Positions 1-8,389 of a stretch of 47,677 bases of DNA are shown in pieces. The stretch is from NCBI GenBank assembly GCA_020832375.1, contig JAFIEW010000016.1, forward strand, positions 1 through 47,677, read 5' to 3'. Both the position numbers and the translations under genes were made by a program. The DNA is from Cyclobacteriaceae bacterium. Its GTDB lineage: Bacteria > Bacteroidota > Bacteroidia > Cytophagales > Cyclobacteriaceae. Below the pieces are notes generated by a model. That model did no database searches. It saw only the letters and a program-made list of their open reading frames with translations, and had not been told where the DNA came from. Numbering within the stretch: the stretch's first letter is position 1; each line of letters starts with the position of its first letter.

Positions 1-64
1 TTCAGCGCTTTTAAAACTTAGTACTTCTTTTGAAATTTAAGATGCAAACAAGCGGTAATACATA
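1..64 (+). repeat. REP-like repeat, copy at the left edge
   Basis: Two parts recur elsewhere in the window. Bases 1-17 (TTCAGCGCTTTTAAAAC) are identical to 30570-30586. Bases 34-64, which run from AATTTAAGATGCAAAC to AAGCGGTAATACATA, closely match 30858-30888 on the plus strand and 25576-25605 on the minus strand. The element is probably cut by the window edge, so its full extent is unknown. It lies just upstream of an IS200-like transposase relic; REP sequences mobilised by RAYT-type transposases typically flank such genes. That functional link is inference. Confidence 0.55.
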
Positions 65-106
65 TATTATTTTTATCGAGTGGATTTTTAGATAAAATAA
101 TTAGTC

Positions 107-241
107 ATGAGTACATTTTCTCAAATTTATATTCAAATAATCTTTGCAGTTAAAGGAAGAAACGCTCTCATTTCTTCAAGTTGGGAGGAAGAATTGTATA
201 AATATATCACAGGAGTAGTGGCTTTCAACAGTCTTGGATGA
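107..241 (+). pseudogene. IS200/RAYT-like (Y1) transposase N-terminal relic
   Basis: A 44-codon reading frame starts MSTFSQIYIQIIFAVKGR and continues to EEELYKYITGVV before running into a stop. This matches the conserved N-terminus of IS200-type/REP-associated tyrosine transposases (Y1_Tnp family). These are normally about 150 residues, with an HUH metal-binding motif and a catalytic tyrosine further on. Both are absent here. About 250-330 another frame reads QAFAFSVEKEIFK, weakly like the C-terminal part of the family, which would fit an internal deletion, but that part is not convincing. The element is dead as a transposase. The N-terminal assignment is from family recall, not a search. Confidence 0.7.
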
Positions 242-473
242 AGATAAAACTGATTTCTACTTGCAAGCTTTTGCCTTTTCAGTTGAGAAAGAGATTTTTA
301 AGAGAGTGCTCCTATTCATAAACTTCAATCTGCATTCCATTATTTATTTTGATTTATTTACAAAAATAAGTGTATTAGTTTGAGTTTAATGGTCAAAAAT
401 CTGCTTTTTGTTTGCATTATTGATTTTTTGCCTAATCAATGCTATATTAGAAGAGCTAAATTAAGTGAAAATC
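242..473. other. Intergenic stretch, no gene seen
   Basis: AT-rich sequence between the transposase relic and the hypothetical gene at 474. Apart from possible weak remains of the transposase C-terminus near 250-330, I see no open frame, RNA or clear promoter. Confidence 0.5.
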
Positions 474-1187
474 ATGAAAACATTAAACAATAATTGGGTT
501 ACCGAGGGTTGGATAGACTTTGAATATAAAAAGTATATTTTACTGGCTTACCTCGAGCATTTACGAAATGACTTTAAAAAGCCTCATCTTTTTCCAGGTC
601 TACAAGAGTTAGTTGCTCACTATAGACAGCTTAAGCAAATGCATGAAAGCAAAGAGCAAATTCTTAATTCCTTTCCTAAGCGTTTGACTAAAGCAGATTT
701 TGAGAATTTTAAATTACACTATGAAAAGATTGTCCAAGATGACGATACCATGAAACGGATTGAAGCAATCGTTCAGTACGCTCTGCCGCAGATGGAGCAA
801 ACTTTAAAAGAGGGAAAGGATATTTATGACTTTATAGAAAAACAAATTAGCGTACATGAAATTGGCATTAGCACCCTATATAAAGATGAAGGCTATATGA
901 TGCTTCATGCGGAGAGCTCCTCATTTGTCAATATTTATCAGTATCGCGTAAGTGTTTTTCATCAGTCAGAAGATAGTTATCGAGCAATACACTGTCAATT
1001 TATTCAAAGAGTAAAACTGATAATAGGGCGTACTTTTGAAAAAATTAAATTAGACCTTATTAAAAATTTCTCTAGCTTACCCAATCCTTATACCGTTTTA
1101 GTAAGTAGTAAATTTGAATTGCCAGAGCAAACAACGCTGCTACCTATTGCTAAAAGGTCTCTGATAAGATATTTGTCAAGTGCATAA
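474..1187 (+). CDS. Conserved hypothetical protein (237 aa)
   Basis: I do not recognise a named domain. The protein is soluble, with no signal peptide or membrane segment. It is largely helical in its first 120 residues, including a charged stretch around residues 50-85 (RQLKQMHESKEQILNSF and onward), followed by a more beta-like C-terminal half. ATG 474 is preferred to the in-frame GTG at 465 because it gives the more usual MKTLNNNW start. The gene converges on the secG operon and shares a bidirectional hairpin with it (1190-1209). It resembles proteins of unknown function from Bacteroidota in overall character. It could belong to the neighbouring secretion operon only by position, not by sequence. 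Confidence 0.75.
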   Translation: MKTLNNNWVTEGWIDFEYKKYILLAYLEHLRNDFKKPHLFPGLQELVAHYRQLKQMHESKEQILNSFPKRLTKADFENFKLHYEKIVQDDDTMKRIEAIVQYALPQMEQTLKEGKDIYDFIEKQISVHEIGISTLYKDEGYMMLHAESSSFVNIYQYRVSVFHQSEDSYRAIHCQFIQRVKLIIGRTFEKIKLDLIKNFSSLPNPYTVLVSSKFELPEQTTLLPIAKRSLIRYLSSA

Positions 1188-1209
1188 AAAAAGGGGCTCA
1201 AGCCCCTTT
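1184..1209. terminator. Bidirectional rho-independent terminator
   Basis: AAAGGGGCT and AGCCCCTTT form a GC-rich hairpin (GGGGC, loop TCAA, GCCCC). On the minus strand it is followed by a run of seven T (1184-1192 read in reverse), so it chiefly ends the secG operon transcript. On the plus strand only TTT follows. It lies between convergent genes. Confidence 0.85.
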
Positions 1210-1231
1210 ACTATCATATATTCTTGAAGAC

Positions 1232-1621
1232 CTAATTTTCTTCTGATTCTTCGAACAAGTCTTCTGAACTTGATTCATCGTCGATGGTGATTTCCTCAGC
1301 TCCTTCTTGACCACCAGAACCGCCGAAAGATGGTGTGATTTGTTGCTCTTGAGCTCTATCAATATTAGGGCTTTTTAGCATGCTAGCCTCATCTTTATCT
1401 AATAATTTATTGGTACCCATACTCAATACTACCACAGCAATACCAAATCCCCAGGTTAGTTTTTCCATGAGGTCGGTCGTTCTTTTCACACCTATAACCT
1501 GCGAGGTAGATGATCCACCAAATTGACTACTTAGACCCCCACCTTTAGAGTTTTGAGCTAAAATAATGAGTACTAAGATTACTGATAGTACGATGATAAT
1601 GCTAATAATGATCGTGAACAT
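1232..1621 (-). CDS. secG: Preprotein translocase subunit SecG
   Basis: SecG is the small accessory subunit of the SecYEG channel in the inner membrane and aids SecA-driven export. The protein shows the family layout: an N-terminal hydrophobic helix (about residues 2-21), the conserved NSKGGGLSSQFGG stretch after it, and a second membrane helix around 55-75. After that comes a bacteroidete-style acidic, Gly-rich tail of about 45 residues (GGSGGQEGAEE and onward) that is longer than in E. coli. It begins 4 bases after the TPR gene stop and is the last gene of the minus-strand operon. Identification is secure; the tail's function is unknown. Confidence 0.95.
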   Translation of the reverse strand: MFTIIISIIIVLSVILVLIILAQNSKGGGLSSQFGGSSTSQVIGVKRTTDLMEKLTWGFGIAVVVLSMGTNKLLDKDEASMLKSPNIDRAQEQQITPSFGGSGGQEGAEEITIDDESSSEDLFEESEEN

Positions 1622-1625
1622 GTAT

Positions 1626-2729
1626 TTAGTTGTCTTCTTTTAATTTTTTAATTTGCTTCGCAAAGTACGTCTTTTTCTTGGGAAACTTCAAACTTAATCT
1701 TTTATAAATTTCAATAGATTTTTCTACTTTTCCTTGATTTGCCAATACTTCTGCAAGATTTTCTGAAATAAGGTCATCGGTGATCTCTTCATATTTCTTG
1801 CTTAAATCTTCCAGTTCCTGTGCTATTTCATCATCGAAATCTGATTTGTCTTTAGGGCGGGCAATGGTAGGATCGGAATTGATAAATGCATCAATTAGCT
1901 CCATTTGCTTATGGATTTTCTTTGATAGCTCCTGCTGTGGTGAAATTCTTTTCAATGACTGTATTAACTCATCTTCTGCTGGCTGTGTCTTTTTTGTATT
2001 AGTAGTTTTTTTCTTCGTCACCTTTCTTTTAGGTTGACTCTCTTTTTTTACTACTTCTTTTTTTACTTTAGGACTTGCCTTTTTCTTCACAGCAGCCTTC
2101 TTTTTTGGCTTTTCTTTTTCTTCTTCTTTTTCGAATGCGGCCATTAGTTTTTCTCTTTCCGCCTTAGCTTTAGCCATATTCTCTTGCAACTCCTGAAAAA
2201 ATGAATCTTTGGACTCTTTGCTATCAAAGCCTTCCGTCTCATTCCACTGTATTTTTCCAGGCTTTTCATTTCTTAAGCTATAGTCGCCACTAGGGATTTC
2301 TTCGATATCATTCTTTATAATCTGATCTTGATTTACGGCTTCTGATGGTTCCTTGGCTTCTGGGGTATCAACGGTATGAGTATTTATCTGTTCCTCCTTG
2401 TAGTCAGGTTTTGAAGCATTTAAAGATTCGAAAAAATTTGTAGTGCTCTCTACTTCAAGATCAGCCGATAGTACCTCTTGTTTATTATAAGGTACGAATC
2501 CGTCTTTCATGATGGATTTTAGCTCTGCTCGATTTGCTGTATGTAGAGCTGCCAGGTGAAGCTTCTTTTGGGCATCTTTTTGACCTTTTTCATGAAAAAC
2601 TTTCGCAAGTACGATATGCGCACCTTGAAAGTAAGGGTATGCTTCAACCAATTTAAGCAAATCATACATGTCGTCTTGACTTGCTGATTCTGGTTTGTGC
2701 ATCAAATTAAAAAATAAATTTCGGGTCAC
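1626..2729 (-). CDS. TPR-like protein with lysine-rich linker
   Basis: A 367-residue cytoplasmic protein without signal peptide. The N-terminal 75 residues are helical and repeat-like (LLKLVEAYPYFQGAHIVLAKV). The middle is acidic and disordered. Residues about 195-250 are a very Lys-rich, Ala/Pro/Thr-containing stretch (PKKKAAVKKKASPKVKK) like a histone H1 tail. The C-terminus has one clear TPR-like helix pair (AEVLANQGKVEKSIEIYKRL). It sits between lptE and secG with gaps of 55 and 4 bases, an arrangement I associate with Cytophagales. The role is unknown; position suggests an envelope or secretion link, and the basic tract could bind nucleic acid or acidic lipids. Confidence 0.8.
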   Translation of the reverse strand: MTRNLFFNLMHKPESASQDDMYDLLKLVEAYPYFQGAHIVLAKVFHEKGQKDAQKKLHLAALHTANRAELKSIMKDGFVPYNKQEVLSADLEVESTTNFFESLNASKPDYKEEQINTHTVDTPEAKEPSEAVNQDQIIKNDIEEIPSGDYSLRNEKPGKIQWNETEGFDSKESKDSFFQELQENMAKAKAEREKLMAAFEKEEEKEKPKKKAAVKKKASPKVKKEVVKKESQPKRKVTKKKTTNTKKTQPAEDELIQSLKRISPQQELSKKIHKQMELIDAFINSDPTIARPKDKSDFDDEIAQELEDLSKKYEEITDDLISENLAEVLANQGKVEKSIEIYKRLSLKFPKKKTYFAKQIKKLKEDN

Positions 2730-2784
2730 TATTGTTGATTTTTAAGTACTTTCTTACATCTAAAATACATAATTACGCAATTTT

Positions 2785-3312
2785 CTACCAATTGGCAACA
2801 GAGGCATTGAAAATATCTAAGATTATTTGTTCAAATATTTCGTCTACTAACTCATTTTCCACTGCAGTTAGGGTTGTTTGCCTGGGGTTAAAGTCAGCAT
2901 AAAAAGAGAATGAGCGGTTAAAGTCAAACTCATCATCTTCTATATTAACATACTCCGCCTTCACAGTGATGGTGAGCCTCATTAATCCTGCTTCATCGGG
3001 TACATTTTGATCACCGGAAGCCACTGGGGCAGTAGGTGCTACATTATAGCCAACTATCGCTCCAGATAATGACAAGTCTCCATCTTGGCTGACAATTCTT
3101 AGGCTTGTGTTTTGCTGGAAATAATCTTTTAAACCCTCTGTAAATAGCTGAGAAATGTTGGCTGGACCTTGACCTGTATCATTAAAAAAGTTTTCAATAT
3201 AGATCGTCTCAATGTTGGGTGAGATATTTACTCCTGTAAATGAATATACCCCACAGCCACAGAATATGGATATACAAAAAACGGTGATCAATAATTTATT
3301 TATCAATTTCAT
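2785..3312 (-). CDS. lptE: LPS-assembly lipoprotein LptE (Bacteroidota type)
   Basis: LptE plugs the LptD outer-membrane barrel and helps place lipopolysaccharide on the cell surface. The 175-residue protein has a lipoprotein signal (hydrophobic helix to residue 19, then F-C-G with Cys20 as the likely lipidated residue), followed by CGVYSFTGVNI and the ENFFNDTGQGPANISQLFTE stretch characteristic of the Bacteroidota LptE family. Its ATG lies inside the end of the upstream sigma-54 activator gene (17-base overlap), so the two are translationally linked. LptD is not in the window. The family assignment is from recall of this diagnostic pattern and is fairly firm. Confidence 0.85.
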   Translation of the reverse strand: MKLINKLLITVFCISIFCGCGVYSFTGVNISPNIETIYIENFFNDTGQGPANISQLFTEGLKDYFQQNTSLRIVSQDGDLSLSGAIVGYNVAPTAPVASGDQNVPDEAGLMRLTITVKAEYVNIEDDEFDFNRSFSFYADFNPRQTTLTAVENELVDEIFEQIILDIFNASVANW

Positions 3313-4603
3313 ATTGTTTTAACTTACGATACAACGTCCTTTCAGATATTCCTAAGTCTCTCGCGGCATCTTTGCGTTTGTTGTTGTTTTTCTCCAACGC
3401 CTTGATGATTAGCTCTTTTTCTTTGTCTTCTATCGACAGGCTTTCCTCTACATCAATACTAGCGTCTTCGATATTCTGGATGTCAAAGATGTTTTTGTTC
3501 GACTCTTCAGCTCTTCTTTCGCCTTCAGTAAGTAAGAAGGTCTGTTTTTCTACTTCTGATTTTGGTTCATTGGCACTCTCATGATCCAAATTGTTGAAAA
3601 GCTCCTCATGATCGTTTAAGACATCTCTACCGTATGACTCCCTCCTTAAGATATTCAGCACTAATTTTTTTAACTCTGTGACATCTTTGCGCATGTCAAA
3701 AAGGACTTTATATAGGATATCCCTTTCGGTAAAATCCGATTGGTGATTACTACCTGATCTTTCCTCAGTATTTTGGGAGGCGGATCTCCCGCCTGCTAAC
3801 TCAGGCAAACCTTGGTGATTTTTAGGCAAATACCTTTCTAGTGTTTCTCTATCGATCTGTTTTTCAAGCTCTAAAACGGAAATCTGCTCTACTATATTTT
3901 TTAGTTGCCGAATATTACCTGGAAATCGATAGTTAATTAATACATGCTCAGCTTCTTCGCTTAACTCAATAGGAGGGGTGCGGTATTTTTCAGAAAAATC
4001 GCTGGCAAATTTTCGAAAAAGCAGGCTAATGTCATTCCCGCGCTCGCGCAGTGGCGGTACATAAATAGGTACCGTAGAAAGGCGGTAATAGAGGTCTTCA
4101 CGGAACTTCTTCTTTTCTACCGCTTTTATAAGGTTGACATTAGTGGCAGCCACGATCCTTACCTGTGTTTTTCTTACTTGGGATGAGCCAACACGAATAA
4201 ACTCTCCATTTTCAAGGACCCGTAATAACCTTGCTTGGGTAGAAAGGGGCATTTCTCCTATCTCATCGAGAAAGATGGTACCGCTATCTGTCACCTCAAA
4301 ATATCCTTTACGCGCTTCCACAGCACCCGTAAAAGCACCCTTTTCATGACCAAAAAGCTCTGAATCAATGGTACCTTCAGGTATCGCTCCGCAATTGATG
4401 GCAATAAATTGACCGTGTTTTGCAGGACTCAGTGAATGGATAATCTTAGAGAAAGATTCTTTACCGCTACCACTTTCTCCCGTAATCAGCACAGACATAT
4501 CGGTAGCCGCTACCTTCATGGCCACACTAATGGCATGATTGAGCAACGAGGAATTACCCACAATCCCAAATCTCTGTTTTACCGCTAATATTTCTTGATC
4601 CAT
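3296..4603 (-). CDS. Sigma-54-dependent activator without sensor domain
   Basis: A 435-residue bacterial enhancer-binding protein. It starts almost directly with the AAA+ domain: Walker A GESGSGKE at residues 42-49, the sigma-54-contacting loop GAFTGA at 89-94, Walker B GTIFLDEIGE around 108-117, and the arginine-finger region RLRVLENGEFIRVG. A low-complexity acidic linker (about 270-390) follows. The C-terminus is a Fis-type helix-turn-helix (KRKDAARDLGISERTLYRKL). No receiver, PAS or GAF domain is present, so control must come by another route (partner protein, expression level). It overlaps lptE by 17 bases and lies 156 bases after miaB. Target genes cannot be read from this window. Confidence 0.93.
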   Translation of the reverse strand: MDQEILAVKQRFGIVGNSSLLNHAISVAMKVAATDMSVLITGESGSGKESFSKIIHSLSPAKHGQFIAINCGAIPEGTIDSELFGHEKGAFTGAVEARKGYFEVTDSGTIFLDEIGEMPLSTQARLLRVLENGEFIRVGSSQVRKTQVRIVAATNVNLIKAVEKKKFREDLYYRLSTVPIYVPPLRERGNDISLLFRKFASDFSEKYRTPPIELSEEAEHVLINYRFPGNIRQLKNIVEQISVLELEKQIDRETLERYLPKNHQGLPELAGGRSASQNTEERSGSNHQSDFTERDILYKVLFDMRKDVTELKKLVLNILRRESYGRDVLNDHEELFNNLDHESANEPKSEVEKQTFLLTEGERRAEESNKNIFDIQNIEDASIDVEESLSIEDKEKELIIKALEKNNNKRKDAARDLGISERTLYRKLKQYEIDK

Positions 4604-4759
4604 GAATTGTTGATTATAGCATTCCTAGCCTTAAAATATTTGAATGCTTTTCTATCCAAAAATGAGAAGTGAAGAAAAAGCCTCCTGTTAGTTATATAGT
4701 TCGGCAACTACATCGACGCTTCTCAAGCTTCAATTTTGAAATCGAAAAGTACTAGCTAA

Positions 4760-6241
4760 TTAGAACTTTACCTCTTCTACAGCTTCCCCGATAAGCGTTG
4801 CCGCCGTACAGTCAGTAACCTTCGCGATAATATATTGGCCTGGTTGATAATTTTCTCTCGGGAAGACGACTACCTTGTTGGCTGAGTTTCTACCCTGCAG
4901 ATGATCTTTTGATTTTTTAGATTCACCTTCTATTAAGATTTCATGCAGCTTGCCAACATCTCGTTGATTGCGTTCTAGTGACAGCTTTCTTTGTAGATCG
5001 ATGATTTCGTTGAGTCTTCTTTTCTTGATTTCTAGAGGCACATCGTCTACATATTTCTTGGCAGCAAGCGTCCCTGGTCGCTCGGAGTAGAAGAACATAT
5101 AAGAAAAGTCGTATTTCACATACTCCATCAGCGTAAGGGTATCTTTGTGTTCTTCCTCAGTTTCGGTGCAGAAGCCAGCAATCATATCAGAACTGATGCC
5201 GCAGTCTTCACCAATGATTCTTCTGATCGCATCTACTCTTTCCATGTACCACTCACGGCTGTAAGTTCGATTCATCAAATCCAACACCCTTGTATTACCG
5301 CTTTGCGCGGGCAGGTGAATGTAGTTACAGATGTTGTTGTACTTGGCCATGGTATGAAGTACCTCGTCGGTAATGTCTTTGGGGTGGGAGGTAGAAAAGC
5401 GTATTCTCAATCGAGGGTCAATTTCCGCTACCATCGCTATCAAATCAGAAAATACTACTACATTGGTTTCTCCAGCTCGCTCTATTTGTTGTTTTCCTTT
5501 TAGCTCAGCATTAGGTGACCATTTATAAGAGTCTACATTTTGACCTAGCAGTGTCACTTCTCTATACCCTTTTTCGAAAAGCGCTTTCGCTTCAGCTACA
5601 ATGCTATGAGGGTCTCTAGATCGCTCTCTTCCACGGGTGAAAGGCACTACACAAAAAGAGCACATATTGTCACAGCCTCTCATGATTGAGATAAAAGCAG
5701 TTACCCCATTGCTATTTAGCCTTACTGGGCTAATATCAGCATAGGTTTCCTCTCTACTTAAGAAGGTGTTGACCGCTTTCTGACCCGTTTCTGCGGTGCT
5801 TACGAGTTGAGGAAGGTCACGGTAGGCGTCAGGACCAATGACCATATCTACCACTTTCTCTTCTTCGAGAAGCTGGGTTTTGAGGCGCTCAGCCATGCAG
5901 CCAAGCACACCAATCAATAGTTCTGGCCGCTTACTTTTTACTGCATTGAAGGCGTTGAGTCGATTGCGCACCGTCTGCTCCGCCTTTTCTCTTATTGAAC
6001 ATGTATTGATAAATACTACATCTGCCTTTTCTATGTCGGCGGTAGTATCAAAGCCTTCCTCTTTCATAATGGAAGTGACCACCTCGCTATCAGAAAAATT
6101 CATCTGACAACCGTAACTCTCTATATATAACTTCCTAGACTTGCCTGTATTCTCCTCCTTACTCACTTCAAAGCCGCAGCTCTCATCTGCATTTTGAGTT
6201 TCCTCTTTGATGATGTCCAAGTCTGCAATTAGTCCTTTCAT
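4760..6241 (-). CDS. miaB: tRNA 2-methylthioadenosine synthase MiaB
   Basis: A radical-SAM methylthiotransferase that adds the 2-methylthio group to i6A37 in tRNAs reading codons starting with U. The UPF0004 domain ([17 protein letters not shown], with further Cys in [11 protein letters not shown] and [10 protein letters not shown]) binds one Fe-S cluster. The radical-SAM motif [20 protein letters not shown] (CxxxCxxC) binds the second. The C-terminal TRAM domain ends at [18 protein letters not shown]. At 493 residues it is slightly long because of an N-terminal extension of about 35 residues before [19 protein letters not shown] box (6372-6379) about 130 bases upstream is a likely promoter. 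It is the first gene of the minus-strand block. Confidence 0.96.
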   Translation of the reverse strand: MKGLIADLDIIKEETQNADESCGFEVSKEENTGKSRKLYIESYGCQMNFSDSEVVTSIMKEEGFDTTADIEKADVVFINTCSIREKAEQTVRNRLNAFNAVKSKRPELLIGVLGCMAERLKTQLLEEEKVVDMVIGPDAYRDLPQLVSTAETGQKAVNTFLSREETYADISPVRLNSNGVTAFISIMRGCDNMCSFCVVPFTRGRERSRDPHSIVAEAKALFEKGYREVTLLGQNVDSYKWSPNAELKGKQQIERAGETNVVVFSDLIAMVAEIDPRLRIRFSTSHPKDITDEVLHTMAKYNNICNYIHLPAQSGNTRVLDLMNRTYSREWYMERVDAIRRIIGEDCGISSDMIAGFCTETEEEHKDTLTLMEYVKYDFSYMFFYSERPGTLAAKKYVDDVPLEIKKRRLNEIIDLQRKLSLERNQRDVGKLHEILIEGESKKSKDHLQGRNSANKVVVFPRENYQPGQYIIAKVTDCTAATLIGEAVEEVKF

Positions 6242-6659
6242 AGCATCTAATATTTCGTTTTTTTAAGAAACAGATTTGAGATTTTTAAAGCACTTTATGG
6301 AATATTTTAGCATCCAATTGAGCCATGTCTCAGTCCTGATCATCCACTTCTTTTCTTTCAGTAATTTGGTGCAAAGATAATGAAATTTATCGATACTGCC
6401 ATTGTGGCAGCGTGTATATCTACTTGAAAATAGTATACATTTTCACATGCATTTCTTGCCTTTCGGAGGGGGAGATAGCAGATGATTTGAGTTTACATTT
6501 TTAAATTATCAGTGAGTCTTCTATATCAAGTCATCGGCATTAGATGAGGAATCCAATGGATGATCAAAAACGAGTTTGGTTTTTTAGCGTGAAATGACCG
6601 TAGTAGTGAACTACATGGTGATCTTTTAAATGGCTAGTGTTCTCATTCCTCGAAAAGCA
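6242..6659. other. Intergenic region upstream of miaB
   Basis: About 420 bases without a gene. It holds the predicted miaB promoter box, the dyad CTGCCA-TTG-TGGCAG (6396-6410) and one copy of the short motif CGAGGRATGA (minus strand, 6643-6652) 8 bases past the PhzF-like gene stop. Nothing else stands out. Confidence 0.6.
6372..6410 (-). promoter_or_regulatory. Predicted miaB promoter -7 box with upstream dyad
   Basis: On the minus strand TATCTTTG (6379 to 6372) matches the Bacteroidota -7 consensus TAnnTTTG. No good -33 TTG is visible; in its place, 16-31 bases upstream, lies the perfect dyad CTGCCATTGTGGCAG (6-bp arms, 3-base loop), which could be an operator. Confidence 0.5.
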
Positions 6660-7451
6660 CTAAAGAAAATACTCACCCTCTCCAATTATTTTATAATCAG
6701 CCGTAATATTGACTTGATTTTCTGTAATTGTGCAGCTCATGAGCGCTCCCCTAGGACTGAGTTGTCTTGCGCTAAGTGTACTCTTATTCAATTCTCTTGA
6801 CCAATAAGGAGCAAGGGCTGCATGCGAAGAGCCTGTGCCGTGATCTTCAAGCTGCCTTACCTTGGGTACAAATGTGCGGCTTACAAAATCGGTAGTCTCT
6901 CCCTTGGCGGTGACAATATATCCAAAAGGTGGAAGCTGCGCTAAAGCATGAAAATTCGGCTTTAGTTGTCTTATAATCTCTTCGCTTGCCACTCTTACGA
7001 TATGTTTATTATTGTTGATGTGATATTCAAGTACCTTGCAGCCTAAGCCACTTTCTAGTTCTGGCCTTATGTGTGGGTGAAGCTTTGATGGTATGATGGC
7101 TAGCTGAAGGCTGATTTTGCCGATATCGTTCAGATGCCACATCATTTTTTCAGTAGAAATAGGTTCGAAAGTTGCTGTTTCAAGCCCTTTTTCTTTGAGA
7201 AATGCGGCTGAAGCAAAAGCACCGTGCCCACAATTTTCTATCTCAGCATCGGGCGCAAACCATCGGATATTGTATTGATAAGCCGAGCCAGACTGTTGGA
7301 TAAATGCAGTTGCAGGCTGATTGAGATCTTCAGCCATTTTTTGCATCTCATCCCCAGATAAATAACCATCAAAATGGCAAACAGCGGCAATATTACCTTT
7401 GGCGGCATCGCCTGTAAAAACGCTTATAAGCTGATAGAAAAGTTTACGCAT
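6660..7451 (-). CDS. PhzF-family isomerase/epimerase-like protein
   Basis: 263 residues, the usual length of the PhzF/DapF-like fold. The N-terminal half has QLISVFTGDAAKGN and the family motif AEIENCGHGAFASAAF (E-x-x-C-G-H), which positions the catalytic region. The second half contains DFVSRTFVPKVRQLEDHGTGSSHAALAPYW, equivalent to the conserved F-x-P-...-E-D-x-x-T-G-S-A-H segment. PhzF proteins isomerise small hydroxy- or amino-acid substrates, but most members outside phenazine clusters have no known substrate. No phenazine genes are nearby. It precedes no other gene on its transcript and lies 30 bases after the membrane protein gene at 7482, so the two are probably co-transcribed. Confidence 0.9.
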   Translation of the reverse strand: MRKLFYQLISVFTGDAAKGNIAAVCHFDGYLSGDEMQKMAEDLNQPATAFIQQSGSAYQYNIRWFAPDAEIENCGHGAFASAAFLKEKGLETATFEPISTEKMMWHLNDIGKISLQLAIIPSKLHPHIRPELESGLGCKVLEYHINNNKHIVRVASEEIIRQLKPNFHALAQLPPFGYIVTAKGETTDFVSRTFVPKVRQLEDHGTGSSHAALAPYWSRELNKSTLSARQLSPRGALMSCTITENQVNITADYKIIGEGEYFL

Positions 7452-7481
7452 GATCTCTTGGTTTTTGAAATGATGGTTGAT

Positions 7482-8018
7482 TTATCCTTTGGCGATAGAT
7501 GAGGCTTGATAGATGCCCTTCGCCTTACTTAAAGAAGATAGGTATTGATCGATAAGATCGCTTTTCTGTGTGCCAAGTAGTAATTTTTTATCATCTTTAA
7601 GGTGTAGCTGCAAGCCTTCCATACCCTTGATGTTGTAGGCTTTGCCTTGGCGTCCCAATCGGATTCCCCAACCGCCATATTCTTTTACTGGAGAATAAGC
7701 TCTGGTGTAACATTTATCGATTTCACTCCAACTGATGCTACGGTATTTTATGTGAATTGGAAAGAAGCGATAATGAATGCCGTTATGATTGATTTTCGTT
7801 TCAAGGGCAATTTTGAAAAATAGAAGTGTGAAAATAAAAACCAGTGCCCCAAAGATGAGCAAAGACTCATCGTTCATAGGGTTACTGCCAAAGGGTTCGT
7901 TTTGAATAATCTGACGATAAATGCCCAGCAGAAATATAAAATTAATACTAAACAAAATCATGATGACCCATAGTTGGGTAAATCGCTGACTTTCTTTAAA
8001 CTCAGGTTTTGAATTCAT
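7482..8018 (-). CDS. Membrane protein with PH-like domain
   Basis: 178 residues. Two membrane helices lie at about residues 14-38 (VIMILFSINFIFLLGIY) and 51-70 (LLIFGALVFIFTLLFFKI). A soluble C-terminal domain follows, with the pattern NGIHYRFFPIHIKYRSISWSEI, then GGWGIRLGRQGKAYNIKG and LLLGTQKSDLIDQYL. The two-helix plus beta-rich arrangement, including a W-x-E-I turn and a final helix after GTQ, resembles bacterial PH-like (bPH) membrane proteins. The function is unknown. It is probably in one transcript with the PhzF-like gene downstream, and is divergent from arginase across a region with a strong dyad at 8145-8173. Confidence 0.75.
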   Translation of the reverse strand: MNSKPEFKESQRFTQLWVIMILFSINFIFLLGIYRQIIQNEPFGSNPMNDESLLIFGALVFIFTLLFFKIALETKINHNGIHYRFFPIHIKYRSISWSEIDKCYTRAYSPVKEYGGWGIRLGRQGKAYNIKGMEGLQLHLKDDKKLLLGTQKSDLIDQYLSSLSKAKGIYQASSIAKG

Positions 8019-8144
8019 GCTTATGGAGTTGTATTAGGGGTCAAGCTGCTATTATACGATTTTGCTTGCTTTATACGGCATTGGTGAATATTAGCTCGAA
8101 ATTATTACAAAAATGTTGCGTGTATATTGGTTTGATTTTGATAA

Positions 8145-8173
8145 ATCACGCTTTAAATGTTTTAAAGCGTGAT
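8145..8173. repeat. Perfect inverted repeat, 13-bp arms
   Basis: ATCACGCTTTAAA (8145-8157), loop TGT, TTTAAAGCGTGAT (8161-8173). No T-run follows on either strand and neither flanking gene ends here, so it is not a terminator. It lies between divergent genes and may be an operator for a dimeric regulator or a cruciform. Confidence 0.85.
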
Positions 8174-8315
8174 CTAAAAAAGATCTTTAAGAGTTTGTTT
8201 TTACATCGAAATAAATTGTGCACATTTGCGGAGTTTTTAGGAAAAATTTAATCGGTAAATCTACCCTTGTATCCTTTTGATAAAAGATATTTTCTCGAGG
8301 GATGAGGGTCTAATT

Positions 8316-8350
8316 TACATTTGGAAGTCGATTAAAAATCGTATAGTTTG
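8316..8350 (+). promoter_or_regulatory. Predicted arginase promoter region
   Basis: Two readings are possible: TACATTTG (8316-8323) as a -7 box, or TTTG (8320-8323) as the -33 box with TATAGTTTG (8342-8350, one base longer than consensus) as the -7 box. The dyad CGATT-AAA-AATCG (8329-8341) fills the spacer of the second reading. Confidence 0.4.
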
Positions 8351-8389
8351 CATTTGAAAAGACTCATTTTGGGTTTTAAAAATAGATAT

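Larger units (their letters stand above)
8019..8389. other. Divergent intergenic region
   Basis: About 370 bases between the PH-like membrane protein (minus) and arginase (plus). It holds a perfect 13-bp-arm palindrome (8145-8173), one CGAGGRATGA motif (8296-8305) and the predicted arginase promoter region (8316-8350). No convincing gene is present. Confidence 0.6.

Noticed and set aside
5147-5503. Plus-strand frame of 118 codons inside miaB
   Set aside because: It is the shadow of a gene with intact MiaB motifs on the other strand; likewise the other opposite-strand frames inside recognised genes.
6396-6410. Sigma-54 promoter reading of the TGGCAG sequence upstream of miaB
   Set aside because: No GC element at the required spacing (TGGC-N8-TTGC) on either strand; the sequence is better described as a dyad near a -7 box.
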